From a virus, in IMG/VR virus record IMGVR_UViG_3300042894_005581, positions 1 to 27,200 of that record: a stretch of DNA of 27,200 nucleotides, one strand, 5' to 3'. A model generated the notes under the pieces. It saw nothing but the letters and a program-made list of their open reading frames with translations. It was not told the DNA's origin and ran no database searches. Positions 1 through 6,946 of this stretch are shown piece after piece (the stretch's first letter is position 1; each line of letters begins with the position of its first letter). Position numbers and translations under genes: made by a program.

Positions 1-10
1 TAAAACAAAT

Positions 11-1354
11 ATGTCACACACATCAAAAGATCAAGTTGATCTCATTGAAGACATCACTGTTGAGGAACTACTTGCTGATGGACTCGTTGAAGACGTTGAA
101 GTTTCTGGCGAGGAACAAGGCAAGAAGAAGCTTGATGACGAAAAAGAAGGTACCGCGGATGCTCCAGTAGCAAATGCAGTACCGACCGATGCGCCTGCCG
201 CGGATGCTGTACAACCAGCCGCCGATGCAGTTGCGTCCGCAGTAAGTGCTGCGCCGGTGGCAGTTGCGCCACATTCTCTGGGACAACCAGAGTCTCCAGC
301 ACTTGCACCAGAAGTTCAAAAAGCCGTTGCGGCTACCGATTCAGCTATTGCAGCTGCGCCGGTCGCACAGGCTCCACAAACTAAAGCTGGGCTCATCAAT
401 GCGATGTACCAACATCTGTCGACAATGAAGACTGAGGATCTTGCTAATGTTTACAGCACTCTGACGACTCCACAAGAGACGCCAAAAGCTGAAGAACCAA
501 AGGCAGGCTCCGAAGATGATTCAGAAGCTGAAAAAGCCGACGAAAAAGGTGAAGACCAACAGCAACCAGAAGCAGAGAAATCTGCCGAAGGTGAAGATGA
601 CAAGGAAAAGGAAGATAAGAAAGAAGATGACGTTAAGGAAAACCTTGATGTTCTCTTACAGGCTGAAACCTCTCTTTCAGAAGCCTTCCGTTCTAAAGCA
701 TCCGAACTGTTCGAATCGACCGTTAAGGCCAAACTTGCAGAAGAAGTTACTCGAATCGAGGAAAACTACCGCTCCCAACTGGATGAAGAAACAACTAAAA
801 TTGCTTCTTCCCTTTCAGAAAAGGTCGACAGCTATCTTAGCTATGTCGTAGGTACCTGGATGGAAGAAAACAAAGTTGCAATTGAATCTGGTCTTCGCAC
901 CGAAATCGCCGAAAATTTCATTAACGCATTGAAGAATGTGTTCACTGAAAGCTACATCGAAGTTCCACAGGGCAAGGAAAATCTTGTTGATACACTCAAT
1001 AAGAATGTTGCTTCCCTTGAAGAACAGCTGATGAAGGCAACCGAATCAAACATGAAACTCAATGAGTCTGTAAACGCTCTCAAGCGCAATCAGATTCTCG
1101 CTGAGGCTTCAGTCGGTCTTGCTTCAACAGAAGCAGTCAAGCTCACCACTCTCGCAGAAGGCATTGATTTTGAAGACGCCGAATCTTTCTCAAAGAAGGT
1201 TCAGTCCGTCAAGGAATCATACTTCCGTAAGATTGTTAAGAAGTCCAAAGAAAATGAAGTAGAAACCGTCCTCAATGAATCGGGTCAAGAAATTGAACTG
1301 ACACCAGTGATGGCAGCTTACTCTTCAGCAATTACCCGCACACTCAAGTCATAA
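11..1354 (+). CDS. 22: Prohead core scaffolding protein (gp22-like), enlarged
   Basis: Main scaffold around which the capsid shell assembles; in T4 it is later chopped up by the head protease and lost. The C-terminal half (about residues 215-447) is rich in helix-forming, heptad-like sequence and ends with the pattern I recognise from T4-like gp22: GLASTEAVKLTTLAEGIDFE followed by a KESYF segment. It lies directly upstream of the major capsid gene, the expected gp22 position. The N-terminal ~200 residues are unusual: an acidic head, an Ala/Pro/Val-rich stretch (about 50-125), then a highly charged Glu/Asp/Lys tract (about 158-215). T4 gp22 is about 270 residues, so this 447-residue protein has a long low-complexity extension. 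The ten bases before the ATG show no Shine-Dalgarno site; a TAA at 1-3 may end the previous gene. Identity is from C-terminal pattern plus synteny. Confidence 0.85.
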   Translation: MSHTSKDQVDLIEDITVEELLADGLVEDVEVSGEEQGKKKLDDEKEGTADAPVANAVPTDAPAADAVQPAADAVASAVSAAPVAVAPHSLGQPESPALAPEVQKAVAATDSAIAAAPVAQAPQTKAGLINAMYQHLSTMKTEDLANVYSTLTTPQETPKAEEPKAGSEDDSEAEKADEKGEDQQQPEAEKSAEGEDDKEKEDKKEDDVKENLDVLLQAETSLSEAFRSKASELFESTVKAKLAEEVTRIEENYRSQLDEETTKIASSLSEKVDSYLSYVVGTWMEENKVAIESGLRTEIAENFINALKNVFTESYIEVPQGKENLVDTLNKNVASLEEQLMKATESNMKLNESVNALKRNQILAEASVGLASTEAVKLTTLAEGIDFEDAESFSKKVQSVKESYFRKIVKKSKENEVETVLNESGQEIELTPVMAAYSSAITRTLKS

Positions 1355-1388
1355 ACAATTTAACTCCTAAAATAAGGAATTAACTCAC

Positions 1389-2738
1389 ATGTTCAACTCA
1401 GAAAAACTCCAAGAAAAGTGGAATCCTATCATCAACCATAAGGATCTCCCAAACATCAAAGATAACTACCGCCGTGCAGTCACAGCAGTCATTCTTGAAA
1501 ATCAAGAAAAGGCTCTCCGTGAAGAACGCGCTCAGTCATCTTTCCAAGGTCTCAATGAGACCGCTGCTAATGCTACCACCGGTGGCACAGGCAACATCGC
1601 TAACTGGGACCCAATCCTCATTAGCCTCGTTCGTCGTAGCATGCCAAACCTGATCGCCTACGACATCGCTGGCGTTCAACCAATGAGCGGACCAACCGGT
1701 CTGATCTTCGCTATGAAGAGCAAATACACCTCACAAGGTGGAACTGAAGCTCTCTTCAATGAAGCCGATTCAGCATTCGCTGGTACCGGTTCACAAAGCG
1801 GTGATTCATCATCCCTCCCATCTGCTAAAGGTGGTACCGGATCCGATGGTAACTCCGACACTGTTTCCGACAGCTTTGATGTTGGTACCGGTATGGCCAC
1901 CAGCTACGCTGAAGGTCTCGGTTCAGGTTCTTCCGGTGCAGGCGCTTTCGGCGAAATGGCTTTCTCAATCGAGAAACAAACCGTTACCGCTAAGACCCGC
2001 GCTCTGAAGGCTGAATACACCATGGAACTTGCTCAAGACCTCAAGGCTGTTCACGGTCTTGATGCTGAGTCTGAGCTCGCTAACATCCTCTCTGCTGAAA
2101 TCCTCGCCGAAATCAATCGCGAAGTTATCCGCACGATCAATGTTAAAGCCAAGCTCGGTGCACAAACTGCAAATGTTGCCGTAAAGGGTAACTTCAACCT
2201 CCTCACCGACGCCGATGGTCGTTGGAACGTTGAACGCTTCAAGGGTCTTCTTGTTCAAATCGAACGCGAAGCAAATCAAATCGCCAAGGACACCCGTCGT
2301 GGCAAAGGTAACTTCATCCTCTGCTCTTCGGATGTTGCTACCGCTCTTGCAGCTGCCGGCGTACTCGACTACGCTCCAGCCCTCAGCACCCAACTCGAAG
2401 TTGACGATACCGGCAATACCTTTGCTGGCGTCCTCAACGGTCGTACCAAGGTCTACATTGATCCATACGCCACTGTTGACTACGTCACCGCTGGTTACCG
2501 TGGTACCAATCCGTACGACGCAGGTATGTTCTACGCTCCATACGTTCCACTCACCATGGTACGTGCAGTCGGTCAATCTGACTTCCAACCACGTATCGGC
2601 TTCAAAACCCGTTACGGCATGGTCGCAAATCCATTCGCTGAAGCTAATGTCTCCGACATCAGCAACGGCACCGGAACCAATCGCGCCAACAGATACTTCC
2701 GTATCTTCGGTGTCTCTGGTCTCCTTGACAATGGCTAA
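1389..2738 (+). CDS. 23: Major capsid protein (gp23-like)
   Basis: Main shell protein of the phage head. The T4-like signature is clear: the block NWDPILISLVRRSMPNLIAY (residues about 68-87) is followed by DIAGVQPMSGPTGLIFAMKS, and the C-terminal region contains YAPYVPLTMVRAVG and RIGFKTRYGMVANPF. The protein is 449 residues, shorter than T4 gp23 (521). A prohead-protease type site (L/I-x-E) occurs at L55-N56-E57 just before TAANATTGG, so the N-terminal ~57 residues are probably a removable delta domain (inference). An AAGGA Shine-Dalgarno site at 1374-1378 supports the start. Codons end heavily in C, as expected of a highly expressed gene. A strong terminator follows the stop. Confidence 0.97.
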   Translation: MFNSEKLQEKWNPIINHKDLPNIKDNYRRAVTAVILENQEKALREERAQSSFQGLNETAANATTGGTGNIANWDPILISLVRRSMPNLIAYDIAGVQPMSGPTGLIFAMKSKYTSQGGTEALFNEADSAFAGTGSQSGDSSSLPSAKGGTGSDGNSDTVSDSFDVGTGMATSYAEGLGSGSSGAGAFGEMAFSIEKQTVTAKTRALKAEYTMELAQDLKAVHGLDAESELANILSAEILAEINREVIRTINVKAKLGAQTANVAVKGNFNLLTDADGRWNVERFKGLLVQIEREANQIAKDTRRGKGNFILCSSDVATALAAAGVLDYAPALSTQLEVDDTGNTFAGVLNGRTKVYIDPYATVDYVTAGYRGTNPYDAGMFYAPYVPLTMVRAVGQSDFQPRIGFKTRYGMVANPFAEANVSDISNGTGTNRANRYFRIFGVSGLLDNG

Positions 2739-2771
2739 TCAGTCTCGGTATCTTGATTGATACCGGTTTTT

Positions 2772-2804
2772 AAAGAGGGGGGTCCGAAAGGGCTCCCCTT
2801 TTTA
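2772..2804 (+). terminator. Strong intrinsic terminator after gp23
   Basis: A GC-rich hairpin with a GAAA tetraloop (2786-2789): arms 2772-2785 and 2790-2803 pair almost fully, with a few G-U pairs, and the 3' arm ends in a run of T. It would end the abundant capsid transcript. Confidence 0.9.
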
Positions 2805-2807
2805 GTT

Positions 2808-2815
2808 TATAAATA
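2808..2815 (+). promoter_or_regulatory. T4-type late promoter TATAAATA before gp3
   Basis: Exact match to the T4 late octamer TATAAATA recognised by gp55. It directly follows the gp23 terminator and ends five bases before the gp3 ATG. By T4 spacing the transcript would begin at or next to the A of the start codon, giving a leaderless message. Confidence 0.85.
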
Positions 2816-2820
2816 CTTGT

Positions 2821-3285
2821 ATGAATAACCTTACTCAGAACAAGAACTACCTTTCTCCAACAGGTTTTAAGGTTAGCATCAATTCACAAGAATTTGCAAA
2901 CCTCGAGTATTTCTGTACGGTAACATCCATTCCGGCACTCAGCCTTGGAGAAGTGTCGACCCCTTTCCGTAACCAGCAGATATATACTCCGGGCGACCGC
3001 GTGGACTACGCATCATTTGATATGCGTTTCATTGTTTCGGAGAACATGGAAAACTATTCGGAACTCTATAACTGGATCCGTAACAATGCCCAAGAGGACA
3101 AGTGGAAGTGCTCGGATATGATTCTCCATATTCTCACATCAAGCAATAACCCAAACAAGCGTATCCGTTACGTTGATGCATTTCCCACAAACATCGGCGC
3201 GATTGAATTTCACACTCAGACCACCGATGTGGAATATGTGAGTGTTGATGCTTCCTTCAGATACAGTTACTTTGAATTTATCTGA
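2821..3285 (+). CDS. 3: Tail completion / tube terminator protein (gp3-like)
   Basis: Probable gp3, which caps the tail tube and stabilises the sheath at the head-proximal end. The 154-residue protein resembles T4 gp3 as I recall it: the segment FDMRFIVSENMENYSELYNW corresponds to the T4 'VRFIVDENLKSW...YEW' region, the middle ends in a hydrophobic strand before FPTNIGAIEF, and the C-terminus RYSYFEF matches the T4 aromatic ending. It sits between gp23 and UvsY, where cyanophage-like genomes carry gp3. gp3 and the tube protein gp19 share a fold, so a gp19-like paralogue is the main alternative. No Shine-Dalgarno site is present; the late promoter abuts the start codon. Confidence 0.75.
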   Translation: MNNLTQNKNYLSPTGFKVSINSQEFANLEYFCTVTSIPALSLGEVSTPFRNQQIYTPGDRVDYASFDMRFIVSENMENYSELYNWIRNNAQEDKWKCSDMILHILTSSNNPNKRIRYVDAFPTNIGAIEFHTQTTDVEYVSVDASFRYSYFEFI

Positions 3286-3295
3286 TCTAGGATAG

Positions 3296-3303
3296 GATAA
3301 ATA
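3296..3303 (+). promoter_or_regulatory. Late-promoter-like GATAAATA before uvsY
   Basis: One mismatch to TATAAATA, in the 28-base gap between gp3 and uvsY, ending ten bases before the uvsY ATG. The NATAAATA form is accepted in T4-like cyanophages. The predicted leader would be only a few bases and contains no Shine-Dalgarno site. Confidence 0.5.
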
Positions 3304-3313
3304 ATACTATATT

Positions 3314-3760
3314 ATGATTACACTTGATGACTTATTGGTAATGTGGAAGAAGGATGCTGAAATTGATGAGATGAATTTGGATGAGGCTTCGCAGAAGACC
3401 GCTAAGGTCCACGCAAAGTACCTTGAACTTATCTCCATCACAAAGCTCCAACTCAAGAAAAAAGAGCTTGACCAGAAAATCCTTTTAAAGGACAAATGGC
3501 TCTACTTCAATGGCAAGATGACGCAGGAAGAAATGACGGCGCGCGGATGGCCATTCGACCCATTCAATGGGCTCAAAATCATGAAGTCGGACCTCGAGTA
3601 TTACTTCAACTCCGACACCGAGCTTCAGAAGTCTGAAGAAAAAATCATTTACCTCAAGACTCTGGTGGAAACCCTTGAAGAAATCATGGGTACACTCCGC
3701 TGGCGCCATACGCATATCAAGAATATGATTGATTGGCGCCGCTTCACCTCGGGAGGTTAA
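3314..3760 (+). CDS. uvsY: Recombination mediator UvsY
   Basis: Loads the UvsX recombinase onto single-stranded DNA coated by gp32. The 148-residue protein is largely helical and lysine/glutamate rich and matches the T4 UvsY layout: an N-terminal LDDLLVMWKKDAEID, a central basic segment LKDKWLYFNGKM, and a C-terminal HIKNMIDWRRFTSGG resembling T4 'IKHIQDMRAFEAGK'. Size is close to T4 UvsY (137). The stop codon is one base short of the UvsW start and the 3' end of the gene supplies the UvsW ribosome binding site, so the two are likely translationally coupled. Confidence 0.9.
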   Translation: MITLDDLLVMWKKDAEIDEMNLDEASQKTAKVHAKYLELISITKLQLKKKELDQKILLKDKWLYFNGKMTQEEMTARGWPFDPFNGLKIMKSDLEYYFNSDTELQKSEEKIIYLKTLVETLEEIMGTLRWRHTHIKNMIDWRRFTSGG

Positions 3761-3761
3761 T

Positions 3762-5285
3762 ATGCCCGACATCCTTAAAATCCGTAAGAAGAATGAGGTG
3801 TTCATTCATATTGAGTGTGAACCATCCATTGCGAATGAGCTATCAGACTTCTTTACGTTCTTTGTTCCTGGTTATAAGTTCATGCCAGCCTACAAGAATA
3901 AGTTCTGGGACGGAAAGATTCGGCTCTTTGATTCTCGGTTAAAGACCATCTATGGCGGGCTTCTGCCATACATTAAAGAGTTTGCGGAGACCCGTAAATG
4001 CGAGATTGAATATGTTGATGATCCTTACTACGGGTTACCGCATACGCAGGAACTCATTGATCCGAATGAGCTTGCCGAATTCATTGCGAGCCTGAATCTC
4101 TATGCTCACGGCAAGTCTATTGATCCCCGTGAGTACCAAGTAGAAGCAGTGATGCACGCACTTTGCCACTGGAAGAGTCTTCTGCTGAGCCCCACGGCTT
4201 CGGGTAAGTCTCTCATCATTTACATTTTGATCCGTTGGTACCTTGCTCGTTACAATAAGAAAGTACTGCTGATCGTTCCCACAACTTCTCTGGTGGAACA
4301 GATGTACAAAGACTTTGGCGACTATGCCACATTGGAAGAATCATGGAACGTTGAAGCCACCTGCCATAGAATCTATTCGGGTAAGGAGAAAATCAACATT
4401 CAGCAACGTGTTGTGATCACTACATGGCAGTCCATCTACAAGATGCAAGCCACGTGGTTTGAACCGTATGGTATGGTCATCGGAGACGAGGCTCACAATT
4501 TCAAAGCCAAATCACTGGCTGCGATCATGGAGAAACTCAGAGATGCTAAATTTCGTATTGGTACTACTGGTACACTGGATGGAACTCAGACACATAAACT
4601 CGTGCTTGAAGGTCTCTTTGGTCCCGTCTATCAGGTTACTACTACAAAGACTCTCATCGAGCAGAACGCTCTTTCGGATCTCGACATTTCCGTCCTTTTA
4701 ATGAAATACAGTGATGAGCTATGCCAAGCCGCAAAGCACTTCGACTATCAAGCAGAGATTGATTTCATCGTGGCTCACGAAGCTCGGAATAAGTTCATCC
4801 GCAACCTTGCTATGGCACAAGAAGGTAACACACTTATTCTTTACAACTATGTCGAGAAACATGGAAAGCCACTTTATGCCAGCATCAATGAAAAGTTGAA
4901 TGAACTGCCACGTCGCACTCGTAAGCTATTCTTTGTTTCGGGCGGAGTGGATACCGATGAGCGTGAACGTATCCGTGAGATTACCGAGGGTGAGAAAGAC
5001 GCAATCATTGTGGCTTCCATGGGTACATTTTCCACGGGTATAAATATAAGAAACCTACACAACATCGTGTTTGCTTCTCCTTCAAAATCTCAAATTCGCA
5101 TCCTTCAGTCCATCGGGCGTGGCTTGCGTAAGTCGGATAATGGAGTCGCCACAAAGGTATTTGACATTGCCGATGATCTTCACTGGAAGAAATCACGCAA
5201 CTACACACTAGATCATGCTGCCGAAAGAATCAAACTGTATTCCAAAGAAAAGTTCAACTTTAAAATCTATGAGGTCTCCCTATGA
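3762..5285 (+). CDS. uvsW: RNA-DNA / branch-migration helicase UvsW
   Basis: Superfamily 2 helicase that unwinds R-loops and branched DNA and switches replication from origin- to recombination-dependent mode. Visible motifs: N-terminal double-stranded-DNA-binding type region (1-115), Q-motif region DPREYQVEAV, Walker A SPTASGKS (143-150), DEAH box VIGDEAHNF (242-245), motif III-like GTTGTLDG, and motif VI QSIGRGLRK. Length 507 is close to T4 UvsW. An upstream in-frame ATG at 3729 lies inside uvsY; the start at 3762 is preferred because GGGAGG at 3751-3756 lies five bases before it. The stop overlaps the next start (ATGA). A TATAAATA sequence occurs inside the gene at 5039-5046. Confidence 0.95.
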   Translation: MPDILKIRKKNEVFIHIECEPSIANELSDFFTFFVPGYKFMPAYKNKFWDGKIRLFDSRLKTIYGGLLPYIKEFAETRKCEIEYVDDPYYGLPHTQELIDPNELAEFIASLNLYAHGKSIDPREYQVEAVMHALCHWKSLLLSPTASGKSLIIYILIRWYLARYNKKVLLIVPTTSLVEQMYKDFGDYATLEESWNVEATCHRIYSGKEKINIQQRVVITTWQSIYKMQATWFEPYGMVIGDEAHNFKAKSLAAIMEKLRDAKFRIGTTGTLDGTQTHKLVLEGLFGPVYQVTTTKTLIEQNALSDLDISVLLMKYSDELCQAAKHFDYQAEIDFIVAHEARNKFIRNLAMAQEGNTLILYNYVEKHGKPLYASINEKLNELPRRTRKLFFVSGGVDTDERERIREITEGEKDAIIVASMGTFSTGINIRNLHNIVFASPSKSQIRILQSIGRGLRKSDNGVATKVFDIADDLHWKKSRNYTLDHAAERIKLYSKEKFNFKIYEVSL

Positions 5286-5677
5286 GCATGTATGACCTCT
5301 GTATGATTGTGAAGCTGACCTCGGGTGATTCCATTTTATGTCAGGTTCTGTCGGACACTGATGAGAACATTTTGATCCGTGACCCTTTACAGATTAACGT
5401 GATCAGCAATTCTACACCAGATGGCATCAGAGCTTCCACCTATTATGCTCCTTGGTTTCAAGGCACCGATTCAAGAATTCATATGATTCGGAAGATGCAC
5501 ATTCTGAGTGCTGCCATTCCGGATGAAGCTACCAAGATAGAATACGCAAGAATAGTTTCAGAAAGATTTGATCAGGAGCCGGAAGTAAAGAAACCCACAA
5601 GCAATAAGAAAGAGGACTCCTGGCTCGACCAATTGAATTTCAAGTTTGGTTCCGAGGAAGACCGCCATAAGAACTAG
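5282..5677 (+). CDS. Small Sm-like-fold protein of unknown role
   Basis: A 131-residue protein overlapping uvsW by four bases (ATGA), so probably co-translated. The first ~70 residues read like an Sm/LSm-type small beta-barrel: a strand MIVKLTSGDSILCQV, a turn, then ENILIRDPLQI. Many T4-like phages carry small proteins of this type (start 'KLxxGexIxxxV', then 'hxhxxPhxI'). The C-terminal ~40 residues are charged and low-complexity, ending SWLDQLNFKFGSEEDRHKN. A role in RNA binding or as a UvsW partner is only inference from fold and position. I do not recognise a named gene. Confidence 0.6.
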   Translation: MSMYDLCMIVKLTSGDSILCQVLSDTDENILIRDPLQINVISNSTPDGIRASTYYAPWFQGTDSRIHMIRKMHILSAAIPDEATKIEYARIVSERFDQEPEVKKPTSNKKEDSWLDQLNFKFGSEEDRHKN

Positions 5678-5811
5678 TATTCCTTAAGTTGAATAGAGAT
5701 TCATTATAACAGTGGATTCGGAGATGTAAACAGTAAATTTACATAAGTGTTTAATCTTTTGTTATTTACAATGTGTGATAAGTGTATAAAATGGTATTAT
5801 TAAATTGAATT
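5678..5811 (+). promoter_or_regulatory. Regulatory gap before gp55: inverted repeat and promoter
   Basis: This 134-base AT-rich gap holds no gene. It contains ATGTAAA (5724-5730) and TTTACAT (5738-5744), a 7-base inverted repeat with a 7-base spacer, and downstream of it a promoter with a second TTTACA copy at 5765. The inverted repeat could be an operator or simply a duplicated -35 element. No convincing terminator for the uvsW operon is visible. Confidence 0.4.
5765..5792 (+). promoter_or_regulatory. Sigma70-like promoter of gp55
   Basis: TTTTGTTA precedes TTTACA (-35, 5765-5770). The -10 is TATAAA at 5785-5790 (14-base spacer) or TAAAAT at 5787-5792 (16-base spacer). The predicted leader is about a dozen bases with no Shine-Dalgarno site. 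It shares the extended -35 with other intergenic promoters in the window. Confidence 0.65.
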
Positions 5812-6405
5812 ATGGAAATTGAAAAACCTTTAAAACCTTCCAAAAGAGAAGGAGTACATTACGTTAACAACCGTGAGTTCTCGCAGAACGTAGTTGATTA
5901 TGTCAACTCGGTTAAAAAAGCCAAAGAGGCTGGCACGGAGGTACCACGCATCACGGAATACATAGGTCGGTGCTTCCTACGCATTGCCGAAGGTCTCTCC
6001 CATAAACCTAATTTTATTCATTACACCTACCGCGAGGAGATGGTGATGGACGGAGTGGAGAACTGCATTAAGGCCATCATGAACTACAACGTGGAGGCTG
6101 CCACTCGTACGGGTTCTCCAAATGCATTTGCCTATTTCACTCAGATTAATTACTATGCCTTCATTCGCCGTATCATGAAGGAAAAGAAACAGCAAGACAT
6201 TAAGTTCCGTTACATCGAGCATGCAGGCATTACCGATTTCATGTCGGAGAGCTTGGACGGTTCCGAATTCACCTATGGCGTGGAGACGGGCTTCATTGAT
6301 GTTCTCAAGAATAGAATTGATAAGGTGAAAACGACAGATAAAGCAGTGAAGGAATTCAAGAAGAAAGTAAAGACGGAACTTGAATTCTTTATGTGTGAAG
6401 TATGA
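5812..6405 (+). CDS. 55: Late-transcription sigma factor gp55
   Basis: Phage sigma factor that directs host RNA polymerase to TATAAATA late promoters, activated by the sliding clamp. It shows T4 gp55 landmarks: HYVNNREFSQNVVDYVN near the N-terminus, IAEGLSHKPNF, EEMVMDGVENCIKAIMNY, and NAFAYFTQINYYAFIRRIMK, corresponding to T4 '[23 protein letters not shown]'. Length 197 versus 185 in T4. The C-terminus ELEFFMCEV resembles the acidic/hydrophobic clamp-binding tail of T4 gp55 (SLDFLYE). Its presence fits the exact late octamers seen elsewhere in the window. It has its own early/middle-type promoter and a terminator overlapping its stop codon. Confidence 0.95.
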   Translation: MEIEKPLKPSKREGVHYVNNREFSQNVVDYVNSVKKAKEAGTEVPRITEYIGRCFLRIAEGLSHKPNFIHYTYREEMVMDGVENCIKAIMNYNVEAATRTGSPNAFAYFTQINYYAFIRRIMKEKKQQDIKFRYIEHAGITDFMSESLDGSEFTYGVETGFIDVLKNRIDKVKTTDKAVKEFKKKVKTELEFFMCEV

Positions 6406-6435
6406 AAATTGCGATTTTAGCATCGCAATTTTTAT
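6405..6435 (+). terminator. Intrinsic terminator after gp55, merged with a late promoter
   Basis: Perfect 11-bp stem: arm 6405-6415 pairs with 6422-6432 around a 6-base loop, ending in a T run. The 5' arm begins at the last base of the gp55 stop codon, and the T run flows directly into TATAAATA at 6433. Early transcription would stop here while late transcription restarts. Confidence 0.8.
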
Positions 6436-6440
6436 AAATA
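6433..6440 (+). promoter_or_regulatory. T4-type late promoter TATAAATA before the NUMOD3 gene
   Basis: Exact late octamer fused to the end of the preceding terminator and ending five bases before the ATG at 6446, the same geometry as at gp3. A leaderless late transcript is predicted. Confidence 0.85.
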
Positions 6441-6445
6441 ATTAA

Positions 6446-6946
6446 ATGGAACAAAATAAATCAGACATCGAATGGCGGTTGGAATTAATAACTAATCCAC
6501 CAAAATCCAGTAAAATATATTCTCCAGAAGAATGGAGACATATTGTTTTATATGAGCTTACCCGTGAACCTACCCATTATGACCAATCAGGAGAAAAATC
6601 ATATTGGTATGGTAAACATAGATCAGAAGATACCAAGAGAAAAATCAAAGAAAATAATTCTTGTTTTTGGCTTGGAAAAACAGATGAGAATCACCCAGCA
6701 ACCGGTCAATTAAGACCGGACTCCGTTGAAATAGCTCGCCGAATGGGATTAAATAATAAAGGTAAACCAGTATGGAATAGCGGAAAAACAGGTTTACAAT
6801 GTCATTCACAAGAAACTAGAAAAAAAATGTCAGAAGCTCATATCGGCAGAAAAAAACCATCTGTTACTTGTCCACACTGTAAAAAAATCGGTGGAGAGGG
6901 TGCTATGATTCGATGGCATTTTGATAATTGTAAGGAGAAAAAATAA
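6446..6946 (+). CDS. NUMOD3 / zinc-finger protein, homing-endonuclease related
   Basis: A 166-residue protein with two NUMOD3-like DNA-binding segments: one at SYWYGKHRSEDTKRKIKE (about 52-69), and a second, PVWNSGKTG with ETRKKMSEAHIGRKKP (about 109-139). The C-terminus has a zinc-finger-like CPHC-x(2)-GGEGAMIRWHFDNC motif. This tail is typical of phage-encoded GIY-YIG or HNH homing endonucleases. No GIY-YIG or HNH catalytic motif is visible in the N-terminal ~50 residues, so it may be a remnant, a stand-alone DNA-binding protein, or carry an unrecognised nuclease domain. The gene is visibly AT-richer than its neighbours, with A/T-ending codons (AAA, AAT, ATA, AGA), and sits between the core genes gp55 and gp47, which points to a mobile insertion. 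Its TAA overlaps the gp47 ATG by one base. Confidence 0.75.
   Translation: MEQNKSDIEWRLELITNPPKSSKIYSPEEWRHIVLYELTREPTHYDQSGEKSYWYGKHRSEDTKRKIKENNSCFWLGKTDENHPATGQLRPDSVEIARRMGLNNKGKPVWNSGKTGLQCHSQETRKKMSEAHIGRKKPSVTCPHCKKIGGEGAMIRWHFDNCKEKK

Noticed and set aside
1965-2588. A 207-codon open frame on the minus strand under gp23
   Set aside because: It is the shadow of a C-ending, strongly biased coding region, has no promoter or ribosome site, and its translation shows no recognisable domain.
3729-3761. Upstream ATG start for UvsW inside uvsY
   Set aside because: The GGGAGG site at 3751-3756 is placed for the ATG at 3762, and the family start fits there.
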